Source of the DNA: Paraphysoderma sedebokerense
Taxonomy: Eukaryota; Blastocladiomycota; Physodermatomycetes; Physodermatales; Physodermataceae
Direction of reading: 5' to 3'
DNA length: 64,000 bases
Assembly (NCBI GenBank): GCA_025602915.1
Contig: JAHLJZ010000017.1
Location: 349,910-413,909 of the forward strand
The position numbers and the translations under genes were made by a program. Below are positions 26,101-38,172 of this stretch, one piece after another. Position 1 is the first letter of the stretch. The number at the start of each line of letters is the position of its first letter. Under the pieces are notes generated by a model. It did not search any database, had not been told where the DNA came from, and was given only the letters and a program-made list of their open reading frames with translations.

Positions 26101-27135
26101 CTCCTTTTAACGGCAAATGTCCAGCCCACCAGATACCGATACCTATATTTCCTATAATTATTATTCATCGCGAAGACCAAAATGACACCGTGTCGGATCT
26201 TGTCAAATCGTTCACAAATTTTCGAACATTATGCCATCCTTTCAAACAATCTGGACTACACATTGCTATCACCGAGTTATTGTCTCCTCAAGATGACCTC
26301 GAGCTCACTGCAATAAATCCTTCAGAAATTACAGAACCCATTACCCCGGGAGGTAAAGATACATCCAATGATGCTGAAAGGACTTTATCGATTCTGGTAG
26401 TTGAAGATAACCTGTAAGTCAGATTAATTTGATTACGCCATTTTAGAAATAACGTACAAACATTTCGATTTTTTGGTAGTGTCAATCAAAAGATTATCAC
26501 GAAATTAATTAAGAAAATGGGATATGAAGTGGACATAGCTGAAAATGGGCTCGTCGGATTAGAAATGGCAATCAAAACTGACTATGATTTAATCTTCATG
26601 GACATGAGGTATATTCTGATAAAAGTGCTCCAAGTTTCAATCATTTGTAGATGCTAACCATTAAATTTTTCCCAACTCACCATAAGGATGCCGGTTATGG
26701 TAAGATCATTTGGCATTCCCTTAATTTCTGACTTTGGATTAATGTGATTTCATTGTAGGATGGATTGGAAGCTACGAGACGTATACGACTTCATTACAAA
26801 AATCAGTCGTCTCTTGCATCATCGCCCCATACACCCCCGAAGAATTTATCGTTTGATGAGATAGATTTGAATTATAATTGCAAACTCCGACGACCGTATA
26901 TTGTTGGCCTTAGGTATGCTGATTGCTTTGTTCGTTTAGAATAATTCATTGATCTCGACACTTTTTATTCACCATGCAATATTATTTTAGTGCCGATGTA
27001 CTACGTGAAAATCAAGAGGAAGGTATCAACGCAGGAATGGACTTATACTTGACTAAACCAATTTTGAAGGCTAAACTTCAAGAAGTGATCAAAAATACTC
27101 AGGCATTAGTTGAACGGTGGGGACAGTTAAATTAG
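23181..27135 (+). CDS. hybrid histidine kinase, 7TM-GAF-HK-REC
   Basis: Two-component sensor. The first 429 codons are one exon: about seven hydrophobic segments (residues roughly 20-270), then a GAF-like domain ([20 protein letters not shown]... LLLPLTLPD). A coiled coil ([20 protein letters not shown]) leads to the H-box SHEIRTPISQ, assembled across an intron. The ATPase has N box [19 protein letters not shown]1 [10 protein letters not shown] and G2 [10 protein letters not shown] degenerate receiver-like segment ([14 protein letters not shown]... [10 protein letters not shown]) precedes a true receiver with VVEDNL, phospho-Asp in LIFMDMR and Lys in YLTKPI. About ten introns lie in the 3' half and none in the sensor half. 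Output is presumably the fungal phosphotransfer (Ypd1) pathway. The membrane part lacks a retinal lysine in its last helix, so it is not a microbial opsin. Ligand unknown. Confidence 0.9.
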
Positions 27136-27454
27136 CGCTAATCCCAACCCAACCGAGTGGGCAAGACACGCAAATAACTTTTACTAAACGATAATTGTAT
27201 CTTCATATGAAAACCTTGTACTTTATTTCTAATCGGTTGATAACAAACCACGCTACAATATCGAACAAACATTAATAAAATCCGCACTGTAAAATTACAT
27301 GCATACATTATGGTATCTCATTAAATACGATTAGCAGTACACAAATTCCTGATTGCGATGGTCAGCTATTCATCAAATCCCATCGGGATTATTTCTACAG
27401 TTCGACAGTACTCACCAACGACCAACGACATAAGTGGAATGTTTCATTTCAAAT
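27136..27454. other. convergent 3' intergenic region
   Basis: About 320 AT-rich bases between the convergent histidine kinase and PRELI genes. No feature beyond presumed polyadenylation regions. Confidence 0.4.
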
Positions 27455-28235
27455 TTACAGCGATCCGGAGGCAAATCCACCCGCTCCCACTCTAGTACGA
27501 ATTCGTTCAAGAACATGCAGTAGTCCTTGCCTCGACTGAAAAAAGAAACAATTAGAATTTCAAATATTGTGAAGTGATATTAAGGAGATGTGAGTTGACG
27601 ACAAACCTTGGTCAAATTATCTCTGAACCTACTGACTCCGAATTTTTCAAGCTTGTTTGTCATGCCCCAACCAATATTTGAAACCACCCTCGCTTCCGTC
27701 GTAACTTGAGTCCTATCAAATACCGAGAACTCCGTGAGTTTTACGGTAACCTCAGTGGCGTATTCTAAGAAACATACCATTCGTTATTTTCTGGGTGGGG
27801 CTTTACCACTTGAATCTCCTCCACACACAAAAACCTTCGATGATCTAAATTTCGGGTTCTTGTAATCATGGTTTTCTTTTCCAGATCCACTACACTTTCT
27901 TCGACAATTAACGCTTGAGGGGCGCTCTTGAACAATGAAGCTCCCCATTTTGGTAACACACCTGACTTGGTGAAAAGGCGGGTAGTGTGAAGTGTTTTGG
28001 TGTTAGGGTTAAGTGTTCGGGTTAAAACATCTGACTGAAGGACATGAGTGCTGAAGGGATTCGGATATTTGTTGAAAATGGCAAGAGTGACATAGTTCCA
28101 TGAATGTCTAAACGCAAAGAGATATCAAAATCATGAACCATTAGTCAGGAGTGCTTTGTACTATGACTGCGCAATAACATTAGTCTCATTTTATACATAC
28201 TCAAATTCAAATTTTTGTTGGTAGAACTTCACCAT
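27455..28235 (-). CDS. PRELI/MSF1 (Ups/Slowmo) lipid-transfer protein
   Basis: Intermembrane-space phospholipid carrier of the Ups/PRELID family, which shuttles phosphatidic acid or phosphatidylserine together with Mdm35/TRIAP1. N-terminus MVKFYQQKFEFE joined to HSWNYVTLAIFNKYPNPFST, then LPKWGASLF, NLDHRRFLCVEEIQVVKPHP and PENNEW joined to TQVTTEARVVSNIGWGMTNK and LEKFGVSRFRDN. Four exons: 28235-28201, 28107-27778, 27712-27607, 27535-27455. They total 552 nt, exactly 183 residues plus stop, a normal family length. The third join uses a strong GTATGT donor and a 65-nt intron; ignoring it produces a false frameshift. The CVEE and HPENNEW context suggests the PRELID3/Ups2-like branch, but this is not certain. 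Confidence 0.92.
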
Positions 28236-29624
28236 ATTGGCTGACAGAAAGTATAGACTATGACTAACTGTGACAGTAGGATGAAAAGATTTTCACTGGT
28301 ATCGAAAGCGCAGCTGAACTGAGTGTGTTTATGTTTTATTTTCTTTGTGTCGGATATGGAATATTGAGAAAGTGTGGAGTGGGTTATGCTGTTACGATAA
28401 AGAGAGTGTGGCGGCTCAGCCGTCTGTTATTTGTTGACGAAATACGACGAAGGGCCGAGTGTGCAAGAGTTCAGAGTCGGAGAGAAAGGATGCAAAGTAC
28501 AGCGAATAGAAATATGATATTAAGAGATAAATCTTTGTGCTTTTATCTTAAATTTTACTTATGTCGCTGAGGAGAAAGCGAATAGTTTTAACTGATGGTT
28601 TGGTTGGAGATGAACGGAATTCTTGAGCAGAGGCTAATCAATTGATGGGTACGTCGACTGTGCGGAGGAAAAGCAGCGAATAATCCCTACAAGTTCTATT
28701 TGTATCTGTGGAATGTGATGCCGAATGATAAGAGTAATAAAGACAGGAATTGTGCGATGACGAGGAGGAATTTTAACGGAGCTCAGTCAAATTTATTGTT
28801 GTGGCCGATCACGTGACTTCAATTCCAAGTGATGTCATACGGGAATTCAGTCAAAGATAAAAAATTGATGCATTCTGAAAATCACCATAATAGCAAAGAA
28901 ATAAAGCATGACCTATTATTTGCGTTGTCCGCATGATGTAGTGTATTGTTGGCGGAATTCTACATTGTGGGTTGAAGTTCTGCGGAGACTGTTATACCGA
29001 AATCCATGGGCCTAAATAAAAAGTCTCAGGACATCCAGTTACTCGTTAGATAGAAGCGTATTTATTTCTCTGTCGCTTGAATGAGTCAATATAAACTATG
29101 AACTGCCGATAACACTCTTGACTTGAGGGAGAGTGCAACGGTCGTTCACTTCATAGCTGGCGAATTAGTTCGAATGGCATTTAGGTGTGTTGCTACCACC
29201 GACTTTGTTTTCAAACTCAAAAGGGAAAATGTGTAATTGATTCATCAATAACCTCTGCTTTATCTAATCACCGATCGGTACTAATTGCCATATACATTCA
29301 AATCATGCGTTTCCACCGCGAGGTGATAGCGTTTCATGCAGCAGATAACAATACCAATTTTGAATTTACTAGATATTCACAATAAAGCGACAATGCTATT
29401 ACCAGAATGATTATGGCGACATTGTAACGAATCTGCCTCGAATCTCAATTCGATCGCCCGCAGGGATGAAACTATTAAGAGGACAGCGCGACGAGATCTG
29501 ATATAGACTCGTTGGACACTTATCTGATCGTGCTTGATTTCGCCCCTGAAGGCCGCCGCAAAAGATACAAATTCCCCATAAATTCTTCGAAAGAGTTGCT
29601 CATCTAAAGATACAAAAACATATT
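28236..29624. other. 1.4-kb divergent intergenic region
   Basis: Long spacer between the divergent PRELI and ZIP genes. Short ORFs (for example 28325-28570 and 29185-29385, +) have no family signal. It should hold both promoters, and an undetected small or non-coding gene cannot be excluded. Confidence 0.4.
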
Positions 29625-31058
29625 ATGGCACCCCACGTACACAGCCATGTCGATCATTCCGACCATAATCATGCCGAAGGTGGCTCTCTAATGGATGAAT
29701 GCTCGGCGGGCGTTGGCGGGACGTATACGATATCTCTACATACCCTCGGTATCGCAATTATCTTTTTTGCCTCAGTATTGGGGACCGGTAGTCCTGTTCT
29801 CAGTACCAGATTTCGATTTTTCCAGATCTCTCCTAATTGGATGAGAACATTGAAAGCATTCGGGAGTGGAGTGATATTGGCGACAGGTAGGAATTCTAAT
29901 AGATCATGATGGGGCATAGGATTCTGGTTCAACGTTGATACATTCATCATCGTATCGATCTTTTTTCGGATCCAGTGCGATATTCCTGTTGACAATTTTA
30001 GTCTTCTCCGCTGATCGTAGACCAGTCAGACAATTCTTTCGTCGAATCGTCGAATTAAAAATCTCCTTTGTTTTACTCTTATGTAGCTTACGTACATATG
30101 TTCCTTGAAGCCATTGAATCACTGACAAATCCTTGCCTACCGACATTCTTCACTGAGACTTATCCTGCGTTAGCGCCTGTGCTAGCCCTCTTTGCGACTT
30201 TGGCTATGCATATGTTGGATTACCATACATTTGCATGGATGTCAAAGAATGTACGCATCAGCAAAAAGCTAGGGATGGATTACGACCACAAGGACGCATG
30301 CTGTGGCGGTAATCCGTTAGTTGTGTCGATGGGATCGCCTGAGTGGCAAAAGAAAAAACTGAGTTTGTATTTACTAGAGTTCAGCATTGCTATTCATTCG
30401 GTTATCATTGGTATCGCATTGGGAATGGCAAACGGTGAGTCAATTCATCATAAAGCAACGTTAAAAATAGAATATCTGTTCTTACTTCTCCAAAATCTGT
30501 AGATCAAGCATTTATGTCTCTGCTAATAGCAATTGCGTTCCATCAATTCTTTGAAGGCTTTGGTATGTTCTTTGCTGTTCCTTTTCTGTGTTCATTTTTT
30601 ATCAGCAATGTATTTAAAACGGCCCCAAATTATTTAAATAGCACTTGGCGCACTCCTCATCTCTATTGAACTTCCCCGATCCACAACTACTTTTTTTGTT
30701 CTCCTTTTCTCTTTGACTACTTCAATTGGTTGCGTGATCGGAGTTCTTCTTACAGTCTTTGCAACTCCCAATCCAAATTCCGTTGTCTCGTTGCTAGCCC
30801 AAGGTATCATGGATTCTCTTGGAGCCGGTATTTTGGTATGCACTTTATTCTTTCAATTTATTTAATTTCCGATTACAGCCACAATTTTGCTAACTTCTAT
30901 TTGATCTGATACAGATTTACACCGCAATCGTCGAAGTTTTGATGCCGGATTTTAGGGATGAAGCCTTCTTAAAGGTGCCCAAATTTTGGAGAACTATGAG
31001 TTTAGTCGCAGTTTGGATGGGGGCGTTATCTATGTCAATTATAGGAGCTTGGGCCTAA
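29625..31058 (+). CDS. ZIP-family zinc/iron transporter
   Basis: Plasma-membrane or organellar divalent-metal importer. The N-terminus is rich in His (HVHSHVDHSDHNHAEGG), a likely luminal or extracellular metal-binding stretch. TM helices follow: LHTLGIAIIFFASVLGTGSP, AFGSGVILAT joined to AYVHMFLEAIE, LAPVLALFATLAMHMLDYHT, LYLLEFSIAIHSVIIGIALGMA, LLIAIAFHQFFEGFALG and others. The conserved metal site is visible as HSVIIGIALG (helix IV) and HQFFEG (helix V). Five exons: 29625-29886, 30087-30434, 30503-30562, 30642-30835, 30915-31058; all joins keep frame. About 335 residues, typical of fungal ZRT-type ZIPs. A Cys-Cys-containing cytosolic loop (YDHKDACCGGNP) lies between helices III and IV. Substrate preference not determinable. 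Confidence 0.93.
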
Positions 31059-31159
31059 TTTGTGGAATTATTTCAAATTAGCTAGAAATTCGAGGATTGT
31101 ATCATACTCGTTTACTCTATTGAATTTAATCTTCGGATAATAGTTACAATAGTTAAATC

Positions 31160-31232
31160 TTAGTAGTCAAGGGTTTGATGGTCGTTTGCAGGTATATATA
31201 TATGTTAGTAGTCAAGAGTTTAATGGTCGTTT
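31160..31232. repeat. imperfect 28-bp direct repeat
   Basis: Two copies of a unit beginning TTAGTAGTCAAG and ending ATGGTCGTTT, at 31160-31187 and 31205-31232, differ at two positions and are separated by 17 bases containing a TA run. They lie just 3' of the ZIP gene. No function inferred. Confidence 0.7.
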
Positions 31233-31398
31233 TTCAATAGGAATATGAAATACCATGTCCCCGATGGCGCTCGGAAGCAGACAATTAACCTGAGTGACGG
31301 CCCATGACATTAATGGAGTCAGGAAAGTGATTACATTTGCCGTGGATGCCATTCATTTACATTAATATAACATTTATTTCAAACTGAAAGAGAGTGTT

Positions 31399-34300
31399 CT
31401 ATTTTTTCTTTAACCGCTTCACCTGTCTTTGATACTTTTTCCACTCTCCTTCCTGATCACCCAACTGTCCCATAATTTTTCCAATCTTTTCGTTATAACC
31501 TTTATCCATTTCTTTCTTCTCTTTCAATTTCAGATTTGCCAAAAACAAGTTATCTTTCCTCAACTCCCTCACAGCACCTTTGAACTCCTTCTTATACTGT
31601 CTCTTCAATTTTTGAGTTTCAGCGCGCTGTTTATCATGATCATAGTGACGATCAAGAGAATACGAATCTTCAAATTTAGGAAGGAATGTTTGGATCGGTA
31701 TGGGTTTGTGTTGTTGAAGTTTGAGTGGATGGCGTTTAAGTTGGGCAGCAGACAACTGAGGGTCAAGATATGACTCGAGCGAAGACAGAGAAGACTTTTA
31801 AGAAAAGAAGTTAATCATCTACTTAATTCTAGGAGAAAATGATGAAGTAGTGGCACCGCTTACCTGTAACTCTGTCGGGAACTGAACACGCCCTAGCATC
31901 TTCAGTATATCACGTATCGGTTCAAAAATCTCAATGAAACTGGGTTGTTGCAGATACAACGTCGCATATTCTTTCACAACCGTTAACAAAGTCGACAATA
32001 ACTCACACTTGAATTTTGCACTCTGACAGTATTGCCTAACTTTCTTTTCTTCCTGGGACACAATAATTTCTGAGAAGTTAAGTTTGCCAACATCAATATT
32101 TGATAAGTCACCGGAAACGGATAAATCGATTCCAGTATTGATTTCATTTTGCGGGAAACAACCGGGCACGGCTTGTTTTTGTTTAACTGACGGAGGAATG
32201 AAAGCAGATAAAGTAGCGGAAATGAAATTAATGCATTCCGGGATATAGCGCTTAGATAGAGATTGATATTGTCGGAGGAGAGCGGTAATAAATATTCCCA
32301 TTAAAATATCGACTGGCGTAACGAGAGGAATGACGGAAAGACATTGACAAAGGAAAGTCTGGGCGGGCGTGATAACCGGGTGATGAAAATCGGAAGTTGA
32401 AAAAATGTTACCATATATCTTGAATAGTAGAAGATCACCGAAGGACGGATATATGGATGCTAAATAAACAGAGAGTTAGCCACTTGGCACGGAAGAATGA
32501 TATTACAGAAAGTGATTTTACAATTCGGTTCACGTGCTGAAGTTAAAAGTTGTGACAACTCTTTTTCACATCGTTGAATATGTTTTAAAGCGTGTAAACC
32601 CAATGCTTCAGGAAATTGCTGCGACAATTCAAGTATTTGGGGATATAATGTTTTAACATAAGTAACTGTGTCCCACGGGGCATCATTTTCAACATGACTA
32701 ATATGCTCCAGGACGAGTGTTAACAGAGTCTAAAGAATGCAGGTAAGGTTAGAGTTAAGGAACAACCATGAAAAGCAAGGTAAATAACCCATACCTGAAG
32801 TTTCTGTTTGTTCCCTGCACCCAGTTTAGGATGATACAGAACACGGCATCTGGCAACTATTGTTTTTATAGATTCAAAGGAGTAGCTATTTGCTACTAGA
32901 TCCATCAAGTCCTCATGGGATGATGGCGCTTCAAATGTATAGGGCAAATCAGCAGAAGGCTTCTTGGGTTTCTGATTCGTTGTATCTTTCTTCCCGTCAG
33001 TTTGAGATAAGTCGTCGTCCGATTTATCCATTGATTGAATTTGATCTTCTGCGGTTTCTTCCAAGTCAGACCAATCGCTCATATCATCAGCGTCAATTGT
33101 CTCTTCCGCGGCTTCATCACTTTCAACATTGTCGTCCGAAGCATCTTCGTCCTCTGATTCATCTTCATCGTCGCTACTTTCCTCACTACCGGATTCGACG
33201 TCTTCGCCGCTGGAAGACTGGTCGTCTGATTTTTTACCACCTCGTTTACTCAGCGAGACTTCAGTATTCACTAATACACCATCGCGATATGTCAACGGCA
33301 TTCCGTCGTTATTTTTTCTTGGCGTAATATCATCCATTAAATCATCGTCGTCATCTGAATCAGAAACAAAGTCATCGGACAAGTCATCAGCTTGAGCGGG
33401 TCGTCGACGTTTTCGGCGGCGATCATTGTCATCGTCTGAATCGGACTCCGAGAGACCTTGCATTCGTTTCATGCGTTGTTTCTGAGAATAAGAATGCCTG
33501 ATATTTAGTAACGATCGTAAACAAGGGCGAGCTAGAAAAAATGCGTGTGGTTGTTACCTCAAGTTTCTCCAACTTTTCTTTTTCTTCCATTGCAATCTCT
33601 TCTTCGGTCTTGGTTCTATCCGTCGGCTGTGCTCTTTTTTCAAAAGCCAACTGTTTGACATATTTATCATACTCAGCATCTTGTGACCACGCCGTATTCG
33701 AACTTTCCTGACCATCTTCCGTTGACTTTGGATCTTTCCTAGCCATTTCTAACAAACTTTCGCGTTCCAATGGCTTGGATGATTTTGTGTCAAGCAACGA
33801 ACGAATACTATCTAATTCATCATCTAATTGTAATCTCAAATCTTCGTTTTCCTCTTTAACTTTCTGACGTTCGGCTTTATGCATCTTGGATTTCGCGATA
33901 ACTTCTTTCATTACTTCAGCTTTCGATTTACGATGGTCAGGATCCTATAATATATATCCGAAAAATTGATCAGCCAAAGAGATAAATATTCCGAATAGAT
34001 AAACAGATAATTACATTTCCATCATCGAACCCGCCAAAATGCGTAAATCCTACTGTGTCCTTGTCAATACTACCACCAAACTCTTCATCATCAAGCATCG
34101 AATCGTCGAACTTGTCAATATCATCAATTGATTTGCCCATATGAGTTAACCCGCCGTACTCATTATCGGAATCATCGAGGTTGAATACAGATCCTTTCGT
34201 CGTTTTCTAACATTATGATAATGATAAACAATGTCGATGTCTTAATATTGCAGGATCAATATAACGAAAATCAATATTCTCTACCTGTCGTTCTTTTGTC

Positions 34301-34785
34301 CACCTTTGGAGCATCTTGTCTTCAATTGACATGTGTGGGTTATTTTCACCGATACGGCGATCATTAAATTGACCGGCCTTATTACGTCTTTCCAATTCTG
34401 ACACCAATGTTTTCGCTCTCTAGGTAACAAAAAGAAAATATTATCAATTTCTGTCGCATAAAGGGACGAGGTCAATTAAAAGAATCATTACCGCTTCCAT
34501 ACTCTTTTGTCTAGCAATTCCAGGTTGACCCACCGCCCCTTTCACTTTTCGACCCATCACTTCATGCTTTTGTTTCGTTACTTTGACTTCAAAAGGGTTC
34601 ACGGATTTTCGAATAGAATCCAATTTTGAGTTCAACTCTTTCCGAACATCTTTGGCTAACCCTTTATTCTTCTTGACTCGTTTAGATAACTGTTGACGCT
34701 TTGGTCCAATAACACCAGCGTCTTTTAACGTCGATTTGAGTCGTGTGAGTGCACTTCCTGATTTAGATTTGGCAGGCTTCCCCAT
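31399..34785 (-). CDS. NOP14: nucleolar protein NOP14 (90S pre-ribosome)
   Basis: Component of the small-subunit processome needed for 18S rRNA maturation, acting with Noc4 and Emg1. N-terminus MGKPAKSKSGSALTRLKS, then NPFEVKVTKQKHEVMGRKVK and GQPGIARQKSMEA, the diagnostic NOP14 opening. The middle includes FDDSML-type acidic segments, and a long Ser/Asp/Glu-rich stretch (about 33000-33470) precedes the alpha-helical C-terminal domain. The end, LKRHPLKLQQHKPIPIQTFL to KRLKKK, matches the conserved basic NOP14 C-terminus. About ten exons on the minus strand, with the terminal exon at 31399 upward. Length about 850-900 residues, normal for the family. Located in the nucleolus by homology. Confidence 0.93.
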
Positions 34786-34952
34786 ATTTGCAGATTTGCC
34801 AATGAAGCAGTTGCAAGAGAGAAATTTAGTTCAGGCGAAGTTGCACTTTAATTACCAAAACACGTGACACTAAAGGATTACGTTGCTATGGAGACAACGC
34901 GAGCTTCTTTCTGTAATTTTGATTCCCTTCCATCGTCAGTTCATGCATTTAT

Positions 34953-36022
34953 TCAAAGAAATCCAGATTTCACCATCATATTAATTGTAAGAAGTAGAAA
35001 CATGTACATCCAAACGTTCAACCAACTCTCCTTCTTTTGGTTTACAACTTCTGGAAGAAATCTGACGACTTCGTTGGACTCCTCCTGTAACAAAAGACAG
35101 AAGTTAGTCAGATGCCATAGACAACAAAGGAACTAGCGAAATTGAAATTTCAAAAAGAAGACAAAACGATAGAAAGAATAAACTACAAGAAATCCATGAA
35201 TCTAACAAACCATATCTAGTCCCTTTCTCCCCTTCAACACATCCATCACCCTTGGATTCTTGAACGGACTATAAGGTTTAATCTTCTCCACACCTCTTCC
35301 AACAGATTCGACTAAAGTATCACCCCACGACTTTCTTCGGCGTAATGGTATCGTCTTAGCTGTACTCATTCCCTCATGTTGCCTTTCTTTCTCTTTATCA
35401 CCCTCGGATGGTCTGGAAGCGCCAGCACCGACCAAACCCCCCACTCTAGTTGCCCTATCGTCATTGCCACCGCCATCGTCGTCCTCTATCATTACTCGAT
35501 TCCGATTGCGTCCTTGATAATAATCCCGTTGTGATCCCACCCCGGGTCTTGCAACGGGACGAACAGTCATGTACCTACTCGGTGTCAACAATTCTTTGAC
35601 CGACGAGACAGCGTCAGAGAATCTAGAAGCAAATCCAAATCTTGAGGGATTCTCTAAACCTCCGACATTACGACGAAGGAATACTTGAGCCGAATCTTGA
35701 ATGACTCGGGTTGTTTGAGAATGCGTGTACGAGTCTTGAAAATGAACGGAGGATTTGGTGTTCCTTCTGTATTCTGCGGCTTCTGTCGAGGACGCTGTGT
35801 CCCTCAATGTGGAAGGTCTAGAGAAAATGTTTTCCCTATCATTATGTGATTGTGACAATGGCTGCTGAGAGTTGGAGAAAAGTGATGGACGGGTTCCTGA
35901 TCAACCAGCCGAGTTAGTTGAAATAGTAATCATCATGTAATGGGAATATCAAAAGGTGTACCGATATCGTTGTCATTGGACGAGAAAGGTCTGTTGGATG
36001 CAAATGGATTGCTCGAGCTCAT
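34953..36022 (-). CDS. unknown basic protein with C-terminal membrane anchor
   Basis: Not recognised. Three exons are proposed. Exon 1 starts at 36022 (MSSSNPFASNRPFSSNDND). Exon 2 covers about 35898-35211 (Ser/Arg-rich, with FGFASRFSDAVSSVKELLTP, TIPLRRRKSWGDTLVESVGR and VEKIKPYSPFKNPRVMDVL). Exon 3 is 35084-34953, reached across a GTTTGT..TTACAG intron. Exon 3 encodes WLNVWMYMFLLLTINMMV, a single hydrophobic segment five residues from the C-terminus, giving a tail-anchored architecture that is missed if exon 2 is read through to its own stop. Most of the chain is likely disordered and basic. A role at the nuclear envelope, ER or mitochondrial surface is possible; none is supported directly. 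About 285 residues. Confidence 0.6.
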
Positions 36023-36346
36023 GATGTCTTTACCAATGTGTGGTTTTTCTTTAATATCTCTGGTCGGTCGATGCGAGGAGGGAATTGTTCCCGCGATTAT
36101 CGCGCTGTTCTGTTAAATTCTCAAATTGAGACATATTGCATTCATATCAAACAAAGTCACATTACATTCATTTATTGAATCATTTTCATCTCATATATCT
36201 GTTCCGATCGAAAACGTTATATTGCAACATTCATGTATTGTATCAAGCAGTCTAGCACAGGATGATCACAAATCCCAACCAACGCTAAATGGTAGCAAAA
36301 TTACATTCCTCATCCTCAACTCAAAGATTAATAATTCATATATAAA
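36023..36346. other. intergenic, no supported gene
   Basis: Spacer upstream of the tail-anchored gene and downstream of the DnaJ gene stop. A plus-strand ORF beginning at 36126 runs antisense into the DnaJ exon and has no family signal. Confidence 0.4.
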
Positions 36347-38172
36347 CTATTGGGTGGCGCATTGCACTCCAGGTCTACCTTCATCGTCATCTTCATCCGT
36401 TTCCATTCGGTTGTTTCTACCCGCATTATTATGGACATTAGGATCATATTCACTTAACACACATTCATCGACTTCCTTTCCGTCAAATGACGGTAGTGCT
36501 TTGCGAGGGGGTAATAAGTTTTGTAACATGTGTAACTGTTCTGGAGTGGCCCAATTCGATGGGGGGAATTCAATCTCAAATTTGATAAAGAGGTTACCAT
36601 ATTCGGTACGGGCTCGATAACGGGGCATTCCTTCTTCGGGAATAACTTTGACTTCGCCTGCGGATGTAGATAACAGCAATTTGTTAATAAGCCGTATCGG
36701 GCACTCACAGGGAAGACGGCAAGGAACGACAAACTAACCTGGGGAAATCACTTCACCGGGGGCGATGTTCACTTTGAGTACTCGATCATCCAAATGTTCA
36801 ATCACAAACGATCCACCAGTCAAAGCAGTCACCAATTCAACTTTGACATCGATATGTAAGTCATCACCCTTTCGTTTAAATCTAGGATGTTCTTTCTCTT
36901 CTACGACAATAACAACATCACCGGGAATCACATTGGGTTGTTGATCACCTTCTCCACTGAAACGGATTTGCTGACCATCCTTCATACCGGGATCAATATG
37001 CACTTCCAGAACCTTTCGCTCTTGGATAACTTTCTTTCCACTGCATCCTTTGCACCGGTCTTTTTCACGGATGACTTCACCTTCTCCACGACAGTCTGGA
37101 CAGACTTGTTGGATTTGTTGGATCATGGGCCCAATTTGACGTAGCGTTACTTTCATACCGCTACCGTTACATGTCGTACAAGATGTGCCGCCAGTTTTTG
37201 ATCCTTTACCCTCGCACTTTTGACAAACCACACTTTTGTTGAGAGCGAGTTTGGTTGTTTTGCCCTTGTATAGATCTTCAAGTGAAACTTTCAGATTATG
37301 TGCCATATCTTTTCCACGGCGGGGTCCTTGCTGCTGCCTGCGGCCGCCTCCACCAAAACCTCCAAAGAAATGTGAGAATAAATCTTCTGGAGACATTCCA
37401 GGGCCACCGGCACCGCCTTCAAGGCCTTCCTCGCCATACCTGATTTAAGAAGGGTTAAGTCTCACGTTAATACATCTGAATGTAAATTTGCATGGTAGAA
37501 GTAAAACGCACTGATCATAAATATCCTTCTTTTGCGAATCAGATAGAATTTCATAGGCTCGGGAGATTTCTTTGAACTTGTCGCCAGCATCAGGATTCTT
37601 TTGACAGGAAACGAGCAATGAATAGTTTGTTAGCCCAAGAACAACATCTTCTCGACCACAACAACATTCTCATCAACTCAACTCTTTGTAGAATCCATTT
37701 TAACTCTCGAACTATGACTACATCTCAAGCACGCACTACGAACATGAAATGATCGGCAGTACCGATATTTTCATGCATAGTGGGAGCGCTATCATGAATG
37801 CCCAGATTCCGAGCCTCCGACATCAATCTCATGCCGTACTCCTCTAATTGACTCGGACGCAACGGTACCGAATGGATAAACGAAAACAAAAAAACGACCA
37901 AGTACCTTATCCGGGTCTGTGAACCACAACACGGAGCGCAAGCAACGTCAAGTCAAAACAACAACAACAAAAAGGCAAAACAAATAATTAGTTCCATCCG
38001 GAATAATTTATCGGATATAATTCATATCTGGATATTCGGTATTGATAAGCTATCAGTGAGAGGATGACATACGATACTTGAGGGCCAATTTCCTGTAGGC
38101 CTTTTTGATTTCGGCCTCACCGGCGGAGGGCGAGACCTCCAATATATCGTAGAGTTTAGTGTCTTTGACCAT
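36347..38172 (-). CDS. YDJ1: type I DnaJ/Hsp40 (Ydj1-like, farnesylated)
   Basis: Cytosolic Hsp70 co-chaperone. J domain: [33 protein letters not shown] then HPDK (catalytic HPD) and [21 protein letters not shown] Gly-rich linker ([17 protein letters not shown]) follows, then four zinc-binding repeats ([32 protein letters not shown]), two client-binding domains and the C-terminal CAAX box CATQ, predicted to be farnesylated as in yeast Ydj1. The HPD motif is encoded mainly by an 11-nt exon at 37906-37916 between introns of about 156 and 308 nt. Remaining exons: 38172-38073, 37597-37512, 37439-about 36739, and a last exon ending 36347. About 410 residues, normal length. Confidence 0.95.

Noticed and set aside
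27455-28235. Apparent frameshift in the PRELI gene near 27765-27780
   Set aside because: Reading straight through gives a stop after NNEWYVS and a second open frame beside it. A 65-nt intron (27713-27777) with a GTATGT donor and an AG acceptor joins ENNEW to TQVTTEARVV and matches the family exactly.
36126-36620. 164-codon plus-strand ORF
   Set aside because: It lies largely antisense to the last DnaJ exon and reads like a shadow frame (Ser-rich, no domain).
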